64,000 nucleotides of DNA from Microbacterium proteolyticum (GTDB taxonomy: Bacteria; Actinomycetota; Actinomycetes; Actinomycetales; Microbacteriaceae), in the NCBI RefSeq assembly GCF_014192415.1, contig NZ_JACHXY010000001.1, positions 1,550,001 through 1,614,000 of the forward strand, read 5' to 3'. The notes beneath the pieces are model-generated. The model made no database searches, had not been told where the DNA came from, and saw nothing but the letters and a program-made list of their open reading frames with translations. Positions 17,424-28,008 of the stretch are shown here, one piece after another. A program made the position numbers and the translations under genes. Positions within the stretch are counted from its first letter, which is position 1. Each line of letters opens with the position of its first letter.

Positions 17424-18800
17424 TCAGAAGTGCGCGGTGACGAAAGCCGCGTGGTCGGCGCGGGCGAGGTCGGCGTAGGCGAAGGCCCAGTCGACGAGCG
17501 TCTCCGTCAGAACGCGACCCGACCCGATGTACCCGGCGATGTCAGGGGAGTCGGGAGACTGGGCGTGTGCGCGGGCCAAGGTGACGGCGCAGGCCTGCGC
17601 GTACCGGCGGAAGGGCTTGTTCGACAGCTCGACCATCTCGATGCCCCCCTTCATGTCGTGGAACTGCCGCACGTAGAAGTCGGCGTCGCTTCCGCGCACG
17701 TGGCCGAGGAACGGGTCTGAGACGCCCTGGAGAACGCGTTGCAGGGCGACCACGCGCGCGCCTTCCCCGTCGGCGGCGACGAGGGAGACGAGCGACTCGG
17801 GCTGGCGGATGCCGCCGAACTGCTGCAACACGCTCGGGCCGGCTTGCTTGCCCTGGAGCAGGAAGGCGTGTCCGTCCCCGTCTTGCAGAAGCAGCAGGTA
17901 GCAGCGGGTACCGACGCTGCCGACGCCGACGACGCGCCGGGCGATGTCGCTGAGGTCGTACTGTTCCAAGGTCAGGCGCACATCCACGTTCGCCGAGGTG
18001 CGGTATGCGCCGTCGACCGCGAGGACGCGGGCGGCGACCTCCGCGTCGACCGGGGTCATGGTCGGGGGTCTGTGGGTGAAGACGAGGCGGCCGGAGCCGC
18101 CGTCGGCGGTCAATCGTCGAACCGCGCGCGCACCGGTGCGGCGTTCGGCGTCCGCCATGGCGCGCTCGAGGACCACGCGCGAGGCCCGGTCGAACGAGTC
18201 GATCACCTCGCGCGGGCCGAAGTGTTCGAAGTAGCGCTCGATGGGGTCCTGCTCGACGCGGGATCCGATCGCGCGAACGTACGCGCGCACCGTGGACGCG
18301 GCGGCATCACGAACGACGGCGAGGTCGCGATCGGTCTCCGCCCCGGCGAGGACCACGCTGGTGACGAGACGCTTCAGGTCCCACTCCCAGGGCGCCCACG
18401 CGGCCTCGTCGAAGTCGTTGAGATCGAAGACGAGCGTGCGTTGGGGCGAGGCGTAGAAGCCGAAGTTCGCTACGTGCGCATCCCCGCAGGAGGCGACGCG
18501 GATGGGGGTCGAGGGGTTCCGAGCGAGGTCGGCCGCCTGAACGGCGGCGGAGCCCCGGTAGAAGGCGAAGGGGGTGGCCGACATCCGCTCGATGCGCAGA
18601 GGAACGAGCTCGGGGATCCGCGCGGCGTTCTGGGCGTCGAGGATGCCGAGCGGGTCGCGTCCCTCGGTGGTGAGTAGGCCCAGATCGCTGCGCGGTGTGC
18701 GCTTGCGCGCCTCTCGGCCGCGGGCTCGGCGTTCGGCGGTGGAGGGCGGCGGATTCCAGGGGATGTCCGGACGCGGCGCGGCGTGTTCAGGGGTGCTCAC
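17424..18800 (-). CDS. DUF2252-family protein (kinase-like fold)
   Basis: This 458-aa cytosolic protein matches DUF2252 by its blocks: MSATPFAFYRGSA, SCGDAHVANFGFY, VFDLNDFDEAAWAPWEWDLK, RLVTSVVLAG and the C-terminal DFYVRQFHDMKGG. GDAHxxNFG and the D-x-D-F-D block resemble the catalytic loop and metal site of aminoglycoside-phosphotransferase-like kinases; the substrate is unknown. The start is GTG 18800 (VSTPEHAAP), supported by a TATGGT box 6 nt upstream; an in-frame extension to 18860 is unlikely. Confidence 0.85.
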   Translation of the reverse strand: MSTPEHAAPRPDIPWNPPPSTAERRARGREARKRTPRSDLGLLTTEGRDPLGILDAQNAARIPELVPLRIERMSATPFAFYRGSAAVQAADLARNPSTPIRVASCGDAHVANFGFYASPQRTLVFDLNDFDEAAWAPWEWDLKRLVTSVVLAGAETDRDLAVVRDAAASTVRAYVRAIGSRVEQDPIERYFEHFGPREVIDSFDRASRVVLERAMADAERRTGARAVRRLTADGGSGRLVFTHRPPTMTPVDAEVAARVLAVDGAYRTSANVDVRLTLEQYDLSDIARRVVGVGSVGTRCYLLLLQDGDGHAFLLQGKQAGPSVLQQFGGIRQPESLVSLVAADGEGARVVALQRVLQGVSDPFLGHVRGSDADFYVRQFHDMKGGIEMVELSNKPFRRYAQACAVTLARAHAQSPDSPDIAGYIGSGRVLTETLVDWAFAYADLARADHAAFVTAHF

Positions 18801-18806
18801 GCGCTC

Positions 18807-18812
18807 ACCATA
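18807..18812 (-). promoter_or_regulatory. -10 box TATGGT, leaderless DUF2252 mRNA
   Basis: TATGGT, six nt, then GTG at 18800, with no ribosome site. Confidence 0.5.
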
Positions 18813-18863
18813 GTCCCGGCGTGCGCCGCGATGCGTCGGTCGCCGGTCCTGCCGCGGCATCCA

Positions 18864-18892
18864 TTGCCCCTCCCTCCACCTCCTGTTAAACT
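18864..18892 (+). promoter_or_regulatory. clpB promoter
   Basis: TTGCCC (-35, 18864-18869), a 17-bp spacer and TAAACT (-10, 18887-18892). The spacing is identical to that of the dnaK promoter. Confidence 0.7.
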
Positions 18893-18911
18893 TGAGTCAT
18901 CGCCGCTCAAG
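18891..18911 (+). promoter_or_regulatory. HAIR element, HspR operator of clpB
   Basis: CTTGAGT-N7-GCTCAAG differs from the HAIR consensus by one base. It starts 4 nt after the first base of the -10 box, exactly as in the dnaK promoter. Confidence 0.9.
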
Positions 18912-18945
18912 TTTGATCGGGGCGAACCACCTTCGAGGAGAACGC

Positions 18946-21150
18946 ATGAACGCCACGCAGCAGCCGGGGCAGGAGGACGCGCGGAGCGCTCTCGAGCAGT
19001 TCGGCATCAACCTCACCGACCGGGCCCGCCAGGGCAAGCTCGACCCCGTGATCGGGCGCGATGGCGAGATCCGCCGCGTCAGCCAGGTGCTCACCCGGCG
19101 CACGAAGAACAACCCCGTGCTGATCGGCGAGCCCGGCGTCGGCAAGACCGCCGTCGTCGAGGGCCTCGCCCAGCGCATCGTCGCGGGCGACGTCGCCGAA
19201 AGCCTGAAGAACAAGGAGCTGGTCGCCCTCGACATCTCAGCGTTGGTCGCCGGCGCCATGTACCGCGGCCAGTTCGAGGAGCGCCTCAAGAGCGTGCTCA
19301 AAGAGATCACCGAGTCCGACGGGCGCGTCATCACGTTCATCGACGAGCTGCACGTGCTGATGGGCGCGGGCGGCGGCGAGGGTTCGGTTGCTGCGTCCAA
19401 CATGCTCAAGCCGATGCTGGCCCGCGGTGAGTTGCGCCTCATCGGCGCCACCACGCTCGACGAATACCGCCAGTTCATCGAGAAGGATGCCGCGCTCGAG
19501 CGCCGCTTCCAGCAGGTCTACGTCGGCGAGCCCACGGTCGAGGACACCGTGGCGATCCTCCGCGGCCTCAAGGAGCGGTACGAGGCGCACCACAAGGTCG
19601 CCATCGCCGATGCCGCGCTGGTCGCCGCGGCATCCCTGTCGAACCGGTACATTCCGTCACGCCAGCTGCCCGACAAGGCGATCGACCTGATCGATGAAGC
19701 GGCGTCGCGCCTGCGCATGGAGATCGACTCGGCCCCGCTCGAGATCGACGAGCTGCGCCGCCACGTCGACCGGCTCAAGCTCGAAGAGCTCGCCCTGAAG
19801 AAAGAGAAGGACGCTGCCTCGAAAGAGCGCCTCGTCGCGCTCCGCGAGTCCCTCGCCGCCGAGCAGGCCAAGCTCGACGAGCTGCAGACCCGATGGGAGC
19901 GCGAGCGCGCCTCGCTCAACCGGGTGGGTGACCTCAAGACCCGGCTCGATGCCGCCCGTGTGGATGCCGAACGCGCGCAGCGCGAGGGAAACCTCGAGCG
20001 TGCGTCGCGGTTGCTGTACGCCGAGATCCCGGCGCTGGAGCGCGAGCTCATGCTCGCCGAACGGGAAGAGCCCGCGGGTGACCGCATGGTCAACGACCAG
20101 GTCACCGACGAGGACATCGCGGCGGTCATCGCCGCCTGGACGGGCATCCCGGTCGGGCGCCTTCTGCAGGGCGAGACCGAGAAGCTGCTGCACCTCGAGC
20201 GCGAGCTCGGCAAGCGCCTGATCGGTCAGAGGGAAGCCGTGAAGGCGGTGTCCGACGCCGTCCGTCGCTCGCGCGCGGGGATCAGCGACCCGAACCGGCC
20301 CGTCGGGTCGTTCCTCTTCCTCGGCCCCACCGGCGTCGGCAAGACGGAGCTGGCCAAGTCGCTCGCCGATTTCCTCTTCGACGACGAGCACGCCATGGTG
20401 CGCATCGACATGTCGGAGTACGGCGAGAAGCACTCCGTGTCGCGGCTGGTCGGTGCCCCTCCGGGCTATATCGGCTACGAGCAGGGTGGACAGCTCACCG
20501 AGGCCGTGCGCCGTCGCCCCTACAGCGTGGTGCTGCTGGACGAGGTCGAGAAGGCGCACCCCGAGGTGTTCGACGTGCTGCTGCAGGTCATGGACGACGG
20601 TCGCCTCACCGACGGCCAGGGCCGCACGGTCGACTTCACGAACGTCATCCTGATCTTGACGAGCAACCTCGGTTCGCCGATCCTGATCGATCCGACACTG
20701 TCGATGGATGCCAAGACGCATCAGGTGCAGGCGCTGGTTCGCCAGGCCTTCAAGCCCGAGTTCGTGAACCGCCTCGATGACATCGTGATCTTCCACGCGT
20801 TGAGCCAGGACGACCTCGCCCAGATCGTCGAACTCGCCGTCGACGCGCTGCACAAGCGCCTTCGCGAACGCCGGCTGTCCCTCGCGGTCACCCCTGACGC
20901 GCGGTCGTGGCTCGCCGAGCGCGGCTACGACCCGGTGTACGGCGCCCGTCCCCTGCGTCGCCTCATCCAAACCGAGGTCCAGAACCGCCTCGCGATGGCG
21001 ATCCTCGCCGGGACGGTCCGCGACGGTGACGTCGTGCGGGTCGATGTGGCCAGCGACGCCGATTCGCTGATGCTGGTCAGCGCGGGGCCGGCGGACGAGA
21101 CGAACGACGACTCCGGCGACGATGTGATCGAGGCGGAGATCGTCGAGTGA
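18946..21150 (+). CDS. clpB: ClpB disaggregase lacking the N-terminal domain
   Basis: A 734-aa AAA+ protein. It begins directly at the first ATPase domain ([20 protein letters not shown], Walker A GEPGVGKT near residue 63). The coiled-coil M-domain, about residues 265-375, is rich in Lys/Glu heptads and includes [15 protein letters not shown]. The second ATPase domain has GPTGVGKT and the C-terminal [11 protein letters not shown] sensor region. The usual 145-residue Clp N-domain is absent, as in the short ClpB isoform. ClpB extracts proteins from aggregates together with DnaK. GAGGAG at 18935-18940 supports ATG 18946. It is controlled by HspR (HAIR at 18891). The tail ends [10 protein letters not shown]. 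Confidence 0.95.
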   Translation: MNATQQPGQEDARSALEQFGINLTDRARQGKLDPVIGRDGEIRRVSQVLTRRTKNNPVLIGEPGVGKTAVVEGLAQRIVAGDVAESLKNKELVALDISALVAGAMYRGQFEERLKSVLKEITESDGRVITFIDELHVLMGAGGGEGSVAASNMLKPMLARGELRLIGATTLDEYRQFIEKDAALERRFQQVYVGEPTVEDTVAILRGLKERYEAHHKVAIADAALVAAASLSNRYIPSRQLPDKAIDLIDEAASRLRMEIDSAPLEIDELRRHVDRLKLEELALKKEKDAASKERLVALRESLAAEQAKLDELQTRWERERASLNRVGDLKTRLDAARVDAERAQREGNLERASRLLYAEIPALERELMLAEREEPAGDRMVNDQVTDEDIAAVIAAWTGIPVGRLLQGETEKLLHLERELGKRLIGQREAVKAVSDAVRRSRAGISDPNRPVGSFLFLGPTGVGKTELAKSLADFLFDDEHAMVRIDMSEYGEKHSVSRLVGAPPGYIGYEQGGQLTEAVRRRPYSVVLLDEVEKAHPEVFDVLLQVMDDGRLTDGQGRTVDFTNVILILTSNLGSPILIDPTLSMDAKTHQVQALVRQAFKPEFVNRLDDIVIFHALSQDDLAQIVELAVDALHKRLRERRLSLAVTPDARSWLAERGYDPVYGARPLRRLIQTEVQNRLAMAILAGTVRDGDVVRVDVASDADSLMLVSAGPADETNDDSGDDVIEAEIVE

Positions 21151-21160
21151 TCGTGACAGG

Positions 21161-21195
21161 GAGGGGATGCCGCGCGGGGTGCGTGGCATCCCCTC
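21161..21195 (+). terminator. GGATGCC-stem terminator of clpB
   Basis: GAGGGGATGCC (21161-21171) pairs perfectly with GGCATCCCCTC (21185-21195) around a 13-nt loop. Confidence 0.75.
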
Positions 21196-21258
21196 TCTCG
21201 TGGAGGCGACCGACGACCGACGAGAACGTCGCCGCCGCGGACCCCCCGACCCGTACGT

Positions 21259-21323
21259 GAGAAACGCCATCCTGAGCGAGACACGACGCGTCAACGCGTG
21301 TCTCACTCGAGATGGCGTTTCTC
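21259..21323. repeat. 65-bp near-perfect palindrome, 27-bp arms
   Basis: The arms 21259-21285 and 21297-21323 pair at 24 of 27 positions: 13 bp (GAGAAACGCCATC/GATGGCGTTTCTC), two mismatches, 3 bp, one mismatch and 8 bp (GAGACACG/CGTGTCTC), closed by an 11-nt loop. It lies between the convergent clpB and nitroreductase genes. It is much longer than a normal terminator and clpB already has one. Confidence 0.85.
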
Positions 21324-21341
21324 GAGATGGATGCCGAGGGA

Positions 21342-21926
21342 TCAGTCGTCGACGAGCAGGGACTCCTCGACCGTGCGACGCTGGCGGGGAGCGAGCTCGC
21401 GCTCGCGCAGGCCCTCCTCGGCCGCGTCGATGTCGCCCAGGGCGCCGACCGCGATGACGGTGACCGGGATGAAACGGGCGTCGATGTCGAAGGCCGCGCA
21501 CAGGTCATCGGCGACGAAACCGCCCATCTGGTGGGTCGCGAGGCCCTCGGCGTGCGCCTGCACGGTGAAGTGGGCGGCGGCCTGACCGCTGTCGTACTGC
21601 GCCCACGTGCGAGCTTCGCCGTCTTCGGTCTCGGTCTCGGCGAGCACGACGACGAGGGCGCCGGCGGCGGGTGCCCAGGCGCGGTTGAAGCCCATGAGGG
21701 CGTTCACCACGCGTTCGTGCGCAGCGGTGCCACGGCGGGCCACGATGAAGCGCCACGGCTGGAAGTTCATGCCCGACGGCGCCCAGCGGGCGGCCTCGAG
21801 CGCGGAGCGCAGCGCGGACTCGTCGATGGGCGTCTCGGGGTCGAAGACGCGGGTGCTCCAACGCTCGGCGAGGACGTCGAGGATCGGGGCGTCGGTGGGG
21901 GCGGTGCGGTCGAGAACGACAGACAT
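21342..21926 (-). CDS. Nitroreductase-family flavoprotein
   Basis: The 194-aa protein starts MSVVLDRTAPTDAPILDVLA. It has the FMN-binding RWSTRVFD motif, AARWAPSGMNFQPWRFIVA, and the C-terminal AVGALGDIDAA segment, all typical of NAD(P)H-dependent nitroreductases that reduce quinones or nitro compounds. The start is ATG 21926 with AGGAGTA upstream, not the longer frame to 22208. Upstream lies CGTTGAC-N8-GTCAACG (21963-21984), a possible operator. Confidence 0.86.
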   Translation of the reverse strand: MSVVLDRTAPTDAPILDVLAERWSTRVFDPETPIDESALRSALEAARWAPSGMNFQPWRFIVARRGTAAHERVVNALMGFNRAWAPAAGALVVVLAETETEDGEARTWAQYDSGQAAAHFTVQAHAEGLATHQMGGFVADDLCAAFDIDARFIPVTVIAVGALGDIDAAEEGLRERELAPRQRRTVEESLLVDD

Positions 21927-21962
21927 GGGTACTCCTGAGGACGGATGACGGAACCGGGACGC

Positions 21963-21984
21963 CGTTGACCCGACCCAGTCAACG
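21963..21984 (-). promoter_or_regulatory. Inverted repeat upstream of the nitroreductase gene
   Basis: CGTTGAC (21963-21969) and GTCAACG (21978-21984) form a perfect 7-bp inverted repeat with an 8-bp spacer; minus-strand TTGACT (21977-21982) could be the -35. A repressor site is plausible but unproven. Confidence 0.4.
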
Positions 21985-22065
21985 CACATCGCCCTCAGGA
22001 TGTTCCCCGTGTGACGTCGCGCGTCGTTCTGTGCGCTGCCGCGGATCAGGGCTGCGGCATCCGTC

Positions 22066-23427
22066 TCATGTGGTCCAGGATGCCGGTCCCGCGGTGCCCG
22101 CCGCATACTCGTCGAGCGGTACCTCGTTCTTGCGCCATGCGTCGACGACCGGCTGCACGATGCGCCAGCACTGCTCGGCCGCGTCGCCGCGGACGGCGAG
22201 CATCGCATCGCCGTCGAGGATGCCCGAGAGCACCTCGCCGTAGGCCTTCAGCGCGCCCTCGCCGAGGTCGGCCGCCAGGGTCACGCGCTCGAGCTCGAGG
22301 GGATCGTCGGCGCCGTTGACGTTCAGGCCGAGGCTCATGGTGTCGGGACCCAGCGAGAACACGAGCTCGGACGGCTCGCTCTCGCCGACGAAACCGCCGG
22401 GAAGGTGTCGCACGGGCTTGAAGGTGACAGTGACGGCCCGATGGCCGGAACTGAGCGCCTTGCCGGAGCGCAGCGTGATGGGAACGCCCTGCCACCGGGC
22501 GTTGCGCACCTCCACCGTCATCTCGGCGAGCGTCTCGGTGCCGCGCGCCGCGTCGACCCCCGGCTCGTCGACGTAGGAGGAGAAGTGACGCTCGCCGACA
22601 TCACCGGCGGTGTATCGGGCTCGGCGGGAGTTGTGCACGGGGTCGTCACCCCGCACGTGGGTGGCGCGCAGCACCGCCGACGTGGCGTCGCGCAGATCGA
22701 GCTGGTTGAGGGATGCCGGCGGCTCCATCGTGACGAATGCCATGACCTGCAGCAGGTGACTCTGGATCATGTCGACCAGAGCGCCCGCCCCGTCGTAGTA
22801 GCCCGCGCGGCCCTCGAGGCCCAGGGGCTCGGGGTAATCGATGTCGACCGCGCCGATGTCGTCGGCCGACCAGACGCTCTCGAGAAGACGGTTGGCGAAG
22901 CGGGCGCCGAGCAGGTTGAGCACGGTCGACCGGCCGAGGAAGTGATCGATGCGGAACACCTGGTCTTCGGGCACGAGTTTCGCCAGCTGCTCATTGAGTC
23001 GGTGGGCGCTGGCCTCGTCGGTGCCGAACGGCTTCTCGAGAGCGAGGATCGTGCCCTCCGGAATGGTCACGTCGCTCAACGCGAGGCACGACTTCTCGGT
23101 GATGGCGGGGGGAACCGCGAAGTACAGGGCGGGCCGGCCCTCGGCCTGATCGAGGAGCTTCTGCAGATCGGCGGGCTTGGTGATGTCGGCCTGCGAATAG
23201 GTGGTCTCCGACACGGTGGCGAAGGCGCTCTCGGCGTCTATCGTCTGGAACGCCGCGTGCACGACCTCGCGCCAATGCTCGTCGGTCCAGTCCTCCATGC
23301 CGGCGCCGTGCAGTCGGATCGACCGGCCGGGTTCGCGCGTCAGCAGCTGGCCGAGGGCGGGCAGGAGCAGTCGAGACGTGAGGTCGCCCGAAGCGCCCAG
23401 GATGATGAGGGTGGTGTCCGCGGCCAT
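22066..23427 (-). CDS. zwf: Glucose-6-phosphate dehydrogenase
   Basis: A 453-aa enzyme of the oxidative pentose phosphate pathway that oxidises glucose-6-phosphate to 6-phosphogluconolactone with NADP. The dinucleotide motif is GASGDL at 11-16, EKPFG is at 131-135 and the active-site RIDHFLGR at 159-166; the C-terminal domain includes DPLELERVTL. It is about 30-50 residues shorter than typical Zwf and monocistronic, not in the opcA-zwf-tal cluster of many actinobacteria, so it may be an additional paralogue. TACGGT 6 nt before the ATG suggests a leaderless mRNA. Confidence 0.92.
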   Translation of the reverse strand: MAADTTLIILGASGDLTSRLLLPALGQLLTREPGRSIRLHGAGMEDWTDEHWREVVHAAFQTIDAESAFATVSETTYSQADITKPADLQKLLDQAEGRPALYFAVPPAITEKSCLALSDVTIPEGTILALEKPFGTDEASAHRLNEQLAKLVPEDQVFRIDHFLGRSTVLNLLGARFANRLLESVWSADDIGAVDIDYPEPLGLEGRAGYYDGAGALVDMIQSHLLQVMAFVTMEPPASLNQLDLRDATSAVLRATHVRGDDPVHNSRRARYTAGDVGERHFSSYVDEPGVDAARGTETLAEMTVEVRNARWQGVPITLRSGKALSSGHRAVTVTFKPVRHLPGGFVGESEPSELVFSLGPDTMSLGLNVNGADDPLELERVTLAADLGEGALKAYGEVLSGILDGDAMLAVRGDAAEQCWRIVQPVVDAWRKNEVPLDEYAAGTAGPASWTT

Positions 23428-23433
23428 GCGGCC

Positions 23434-23439
23434 ACCGTA
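23434..23439 (-). promoter_or_regulatory. -10 box TACGGT, leaderless zwf mRNA
   Basis: TACGGT, then GGCCGC, then ATG at 23427; no ribosome site. Confidence 0.5.
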
Positions 23440-23679
23440 GCGCTCCCTTCCGACACCGGTGCGCCGCTTGCAGCGAGCCCATGGATGCCACTAGCGCGAC
23501 GCCCTGCTTCGCGCTCGCCGCGCGGCGTCGTTCGCATCGTGCGGCGTCGTCGCCGCACCTCCTCGCCGTCGATCGTGGCGCGAGGCGTTTCCCCCGCGCA
23601 CGGGAGGTTCGCGCGCCGCCGGGGGAATCCTTCGACGACTCTCGGCCACGATGTCCGTGACCTCTGCCATCATCCGAGG

Positions 23680-25491
<1,812 letters not shown>

Positions 25492-25614
25492 CTGCGCATG
25501 TCGGCGCCGGTGGTGGGCGCCGGGTCGGGTCCTCGCTGCGGATCCCGCGGCCCCGTGCGGACGGCCCAGCCGGTCGAAGCCGTCGCCCCCGGCCTCCGCG
25601 ACCGGGCACGGCTC

Positions 25615-25620
25615 TAGAGT
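25615..25620 (+). promoter_or_regulatory. -10 box TAGAGT, leaderless start at 25627
   Basis: TAGAGT, then CATCGC, then ATG at 25627. No ribosome site. Confidence 0.55.
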
Positions 25621-25626
25621 CATCGC

Positions 25627-26358
25627 ATGGACGACGACGTCGAGCTGCGGAGCCTCCGCGAGCGCGTGTACGGCACCGAGGGCGCCCACGCCACACCGGC
25701 GATGATCCAGCGGCTCGTCGAGCTCGAAGACCGCGTCCGTCGCCCGGTCGACGGCGTGAGCGCTCCGGAGAGCAAGGCGGGGGCGCGGCTCGGGCGCGGC
25801 GACGGCCCTCCCGGTCAGCCCGGTGCCGCCGACCCGGACGCCCCCCTCATCGAGCCCGACCCCGCCGATGCCGGGGCATCCGTCCCGCGGCCCGTCCTGC
25901 GCGGGGTGCTGGTCGCGGTGGGCGCCCTGGCCCTCGTCGGCCTGGGCGCCGCGATCGGCTCGACGGCGACCGCGTCGATGCCCGGCGCCACGGCGGATCC
26001 CGCTGCGGCGATCTACCCCGAGCTCACCTTCCCGCAGACGATCGAGGACGCGATCTCAGCCGACGTCCTCCGCGACAGCGCGATCGACTCCGGCAGCACG
26101 CGATACATCGCCACGGTCAATGACTTCGACATCTACTTCGCCCAGCCCGAAGACGGGATCGGCCGCTGCATCGTCACCTTCACCGCGACCGACGACCGTC
26201 CGTGGTCAGCGGGGTGCGCGAGCGGCACGCAGGAGGGTGCCGCGGTGTTCGGCGTCGACGACCGTCTCACCGTCGCGATCGGCGATCCCGACGGCTCTCA
26301 GGTCGACGGCATCCCCATCCGTTTGTCCGACAGCGTCACGGCATACGTGGCGCGATGA
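25627..26358 (+). CDS. Single-pass membrane protein of unknown function
   Basis: A 243-aa protein with a cytoplasmic N-terminus (RLVELEDRVRRP), a disordered acidic/Pro-rich linker at about 45-95, one transmembrane helix (VLVAVGALALVGLGAAIGST, about 98-117) and an extracytoplasmic domain of about 120 residues with two cysteines (GRCIVTF and AGCASG) that could form a disulphide. I do not recognise the family. Its stop overlaps an ATG of the next reading frame and a VOC gene follows 14 nt later, so the two may be co-transcribed. Confidence 0.75.
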   Translation: MDDDVELRSLRERVYGTEGAHATPAMIQRLVELEDRVRRPVDGVSAPESKAGARLGRGDGPPGQPGAADPDAPLIEPDPADAGASVPRPVLRGVLVAVGALALVGLGAAIGSTATASMPGATADPAAAIYPELTFPQTIEDAISADVLRDSAIDSGSTRYIATVNDFDIYFAQPEDGIGRCIVTFTATDDRPWSAGCASGTQEGAAVFGVDDRLTVAIGDPDGSQVDGIPIRLSDSVTAYVAR

Positions 26359-26372
26359 CGAAGGAGAGAAAC

Positions 26373-26753
26373 ATGTTCCACCCCGATGGCGCCTACTCCG
26401 GCTTCTCCGTCGACGACCTCGACGCCGCTCATCGCTTCTACGCCGAGACCCTGGGGATCGAGGTGGAGGTGCTCGAGGGATCGGGCTTCCTGACGCTGCA
26501 TCTCGGCTCGGGTGCCCGGGTGCTCGTCTACGGCAAGCCCCACCATGAGCCCGCGTCCTTCACCATGCTGAACTTCCCCGTCGCCGATGTGGAGGCCGCC
26601 GTCGACGACCTGCGCTCCCGCGGGGTCGAGACGAAGATCTACGACGACGACGCTCTGCCCACGGACTCGCGCGGAATCATGCGCGAAGGCGGCCCGCTCA
26701 TCGCGTGGTTCCGCGATCCGGCCGGCAACGTCCTCTCCGTTCTCCAGGAGTGA
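26373..26753 (+). CDS. VOC-family (glyoxalase-like) protein
   Basis: The 126-aa protein has two beta-alpha-beta-beta-beta modules: FSVDDLDAAHRFYAETLGIE then FTMLNFPVADVEAAVDDLRS and GGPLIAWFRDPAGNVLSVLQ. The VOC fold is shared by glyoxalase I, dioxygenases and antibiotic-binding proteins; which it is cannot be told here. AAGGAG at 26361-26366 places the start at ATG 26373 instead of an ATG at 26355 that overlaps the previous stop. Confidence 0.85.
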   Translation: MFHPDGAYSGFSVDDLDAAHRFYAETLGIEVEVLEGSGFLTLHLGSGARVLVYGKPHHEPASFTMLNFPVADVEAAVDDLRSRGVETKIYDDDALPTDSRGIMREGGPLIAWFRDPAGNVLSVLQE

Positions 26754-26756
26754 CGC

Positions 26757-26798
26757 AGGAGGGGAGGGATGCCGGAGGCCCGGCATCCCTCCCCTCCT
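26757..26798. terminator. Perfect 19-bp GGATGCC-type terminator hairpin
   Basis: 26757-26775 pairs perfectly with 26780-26798 around a 4-nt loop (AGGC). The stem contains GGATGCC/GGCATCC. It follows the VOC gene and faces the convergent ABC operon, so it can act on both strands. Confidence 0.85.
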
Positions 26799-26889
26799 AC
26801 GTGGTGCGGCGTTCGGTTCTCCGAGAACTCCGCCCGTGTCGCGCGAGGCGGCGACGATGGAGTGAACCGCCCTCGTCGCCCGGCCCCGG

Positions 26890-28008
26890 TCAGCCCCGGA
26901 GCGCCTCCGCGAGCTTCACGCGTGCGCCCATGCGCAGGAGCGAGTTGCGGTAGATCCGCGCTGCCAGACCGATCGCCAGCACGCACGAGGCCATCAGCAC
27001 CAGCAGTGACAGCACCGGCTCCCACCACTGCGCGTCGCCGAGGTACATGCGCAGCGGCATCCCGACCGGCGCCGAGAACGGCACGTACGACATGATCGTC
27101 AGCACGACGGGGTTGTCGTTGAAGAAGATGACCAGGAAGTACGGCGCCATGACCAGCATCGTGATGGGCGTCGTGGTCGCCCCGATGTCCTCCTGCCGCG
27201 ACACCATCGCCGCCGCCGCAGCGAACAGCGACGCCAGCAGCACGAAGCCGAACAGGAAGAAGATCGCGAACCACGCGATGGGAGCGCCGAGCGCGTCGAG
27301 CACCCCTGCCTGTCCCGTGACCGCGAGGCCGATCACCGCGACGGCCGCCAGCAGCACGATCTGCGCCATCGCGAGGATCGTGTTGCCCAGCACCTTCCCG
27401 GCCAGCAGTGCCCGCACGGGGATCGCCGAGATGAGGATCTCCACCACACGCGTCTGCTTCTCCTCCACGACGCTTTGCGCGATCGTGCCGCCGAAGGTCG
27501 ACGCGGCGATGAGGAACACCAGTCCGAAGCCGAGCGCGATCAGATACCGCAACGCGTCGGCCGCGCCCGCACCCGGATCGAGCATCTGCACCGGCGGTGT
27601 CTCGCTGAGCATCTGCAGCAGGGTCGAGGGGACGTCGTCCTTCACCACGACGGTGTAGTCGAACGCGGCATCCGATGAGCCGGAGACCAGGGCGGCATCC
27701 GCGGTTCCGTCCTCGACGAGGGCGCGCGCGGCGTCGTCGCTGTCGGACACGGCCACTTCGAGTCCGTCGAGACCCGACACGGCGCTCTGCGTCTGCGAGG
27801 TGACTGCGACCGGGATGCCGCCACCGGAAGCGTTGTTCGCAGCGAAACCGCCCCAGACCACCGACGCGAGGGCGGCGACGATGAGGATCGCGGTCGAGAT
27901 GACGAAGGCCTTGCTGCGCAGCTTCGACCCGATCTCGCGCTCGGCGACGAGCCAGATGCTCTGCAGCTCACCGGGCGTTCGACGCACGGGAGGAGTGGTG
28001 GTGCTCAC
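26890..28008 (-). CDS. ABC-2 type permease (NatB-like)
   Basis: A 372-aa permease: a cytoplasmic start, a first helix (KAFVISTAILIVAALASVVW), a large extracellular domain of about 110 residues, then five C-terminal helices (LIALGFGLVFLIAASTFGGT, VLGNTILAMAQIVLLAAVAV and others) with the VEEKQTRVVEILISAIPVRA cytoplasmic loop typical of NatB/YhaP exporters. The start is GTG 28008, overlapping the stop of the ATPase gene by 4 bp (GTGA). Together they form a NatAB-like exporter; sodium, peptides or drugs are possible substrates. Confidence 0.88.
   Translation of the reverse strand: MSTTTPPVRRTPGELQSIWLVAEREIGSKLRSKAFVISTAILIVAALASVVWGGFAANNASGGGIPVAVTSQTQSAVSGLDGLEVAVSDSDDAARALVEDGTADAALVSGSSDAAFDYTVVVKDDVPSTLLQMLSETPPVQMLDPGAGAADALRYLIALGFGLVFLIAASTFGGTIAQSVVEEKQTRVVEILISAIPVRALLAGKVLGNTILAMAQIVLLAAVAVIGLAVTGQAGVLDALGAPIAWFAIFFLFGFVLLASLFAAAAAMVSRQEDIGATTTPITMLVMAPYFLVIFFNDNPVVLTIMSYVPFSAPVGMPLRMYLGDAQWWEPVLSLLVLMASCVLAIGLAARIYRNSLLRMGARVKLAEALRG

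Noticed and set aside
22405..23679. In-frame extension upstream of the GH15 gene
   Set aside because: It is antisense to zwf; GH15 homology begins at VTTPIEDYAVLSN (23680).
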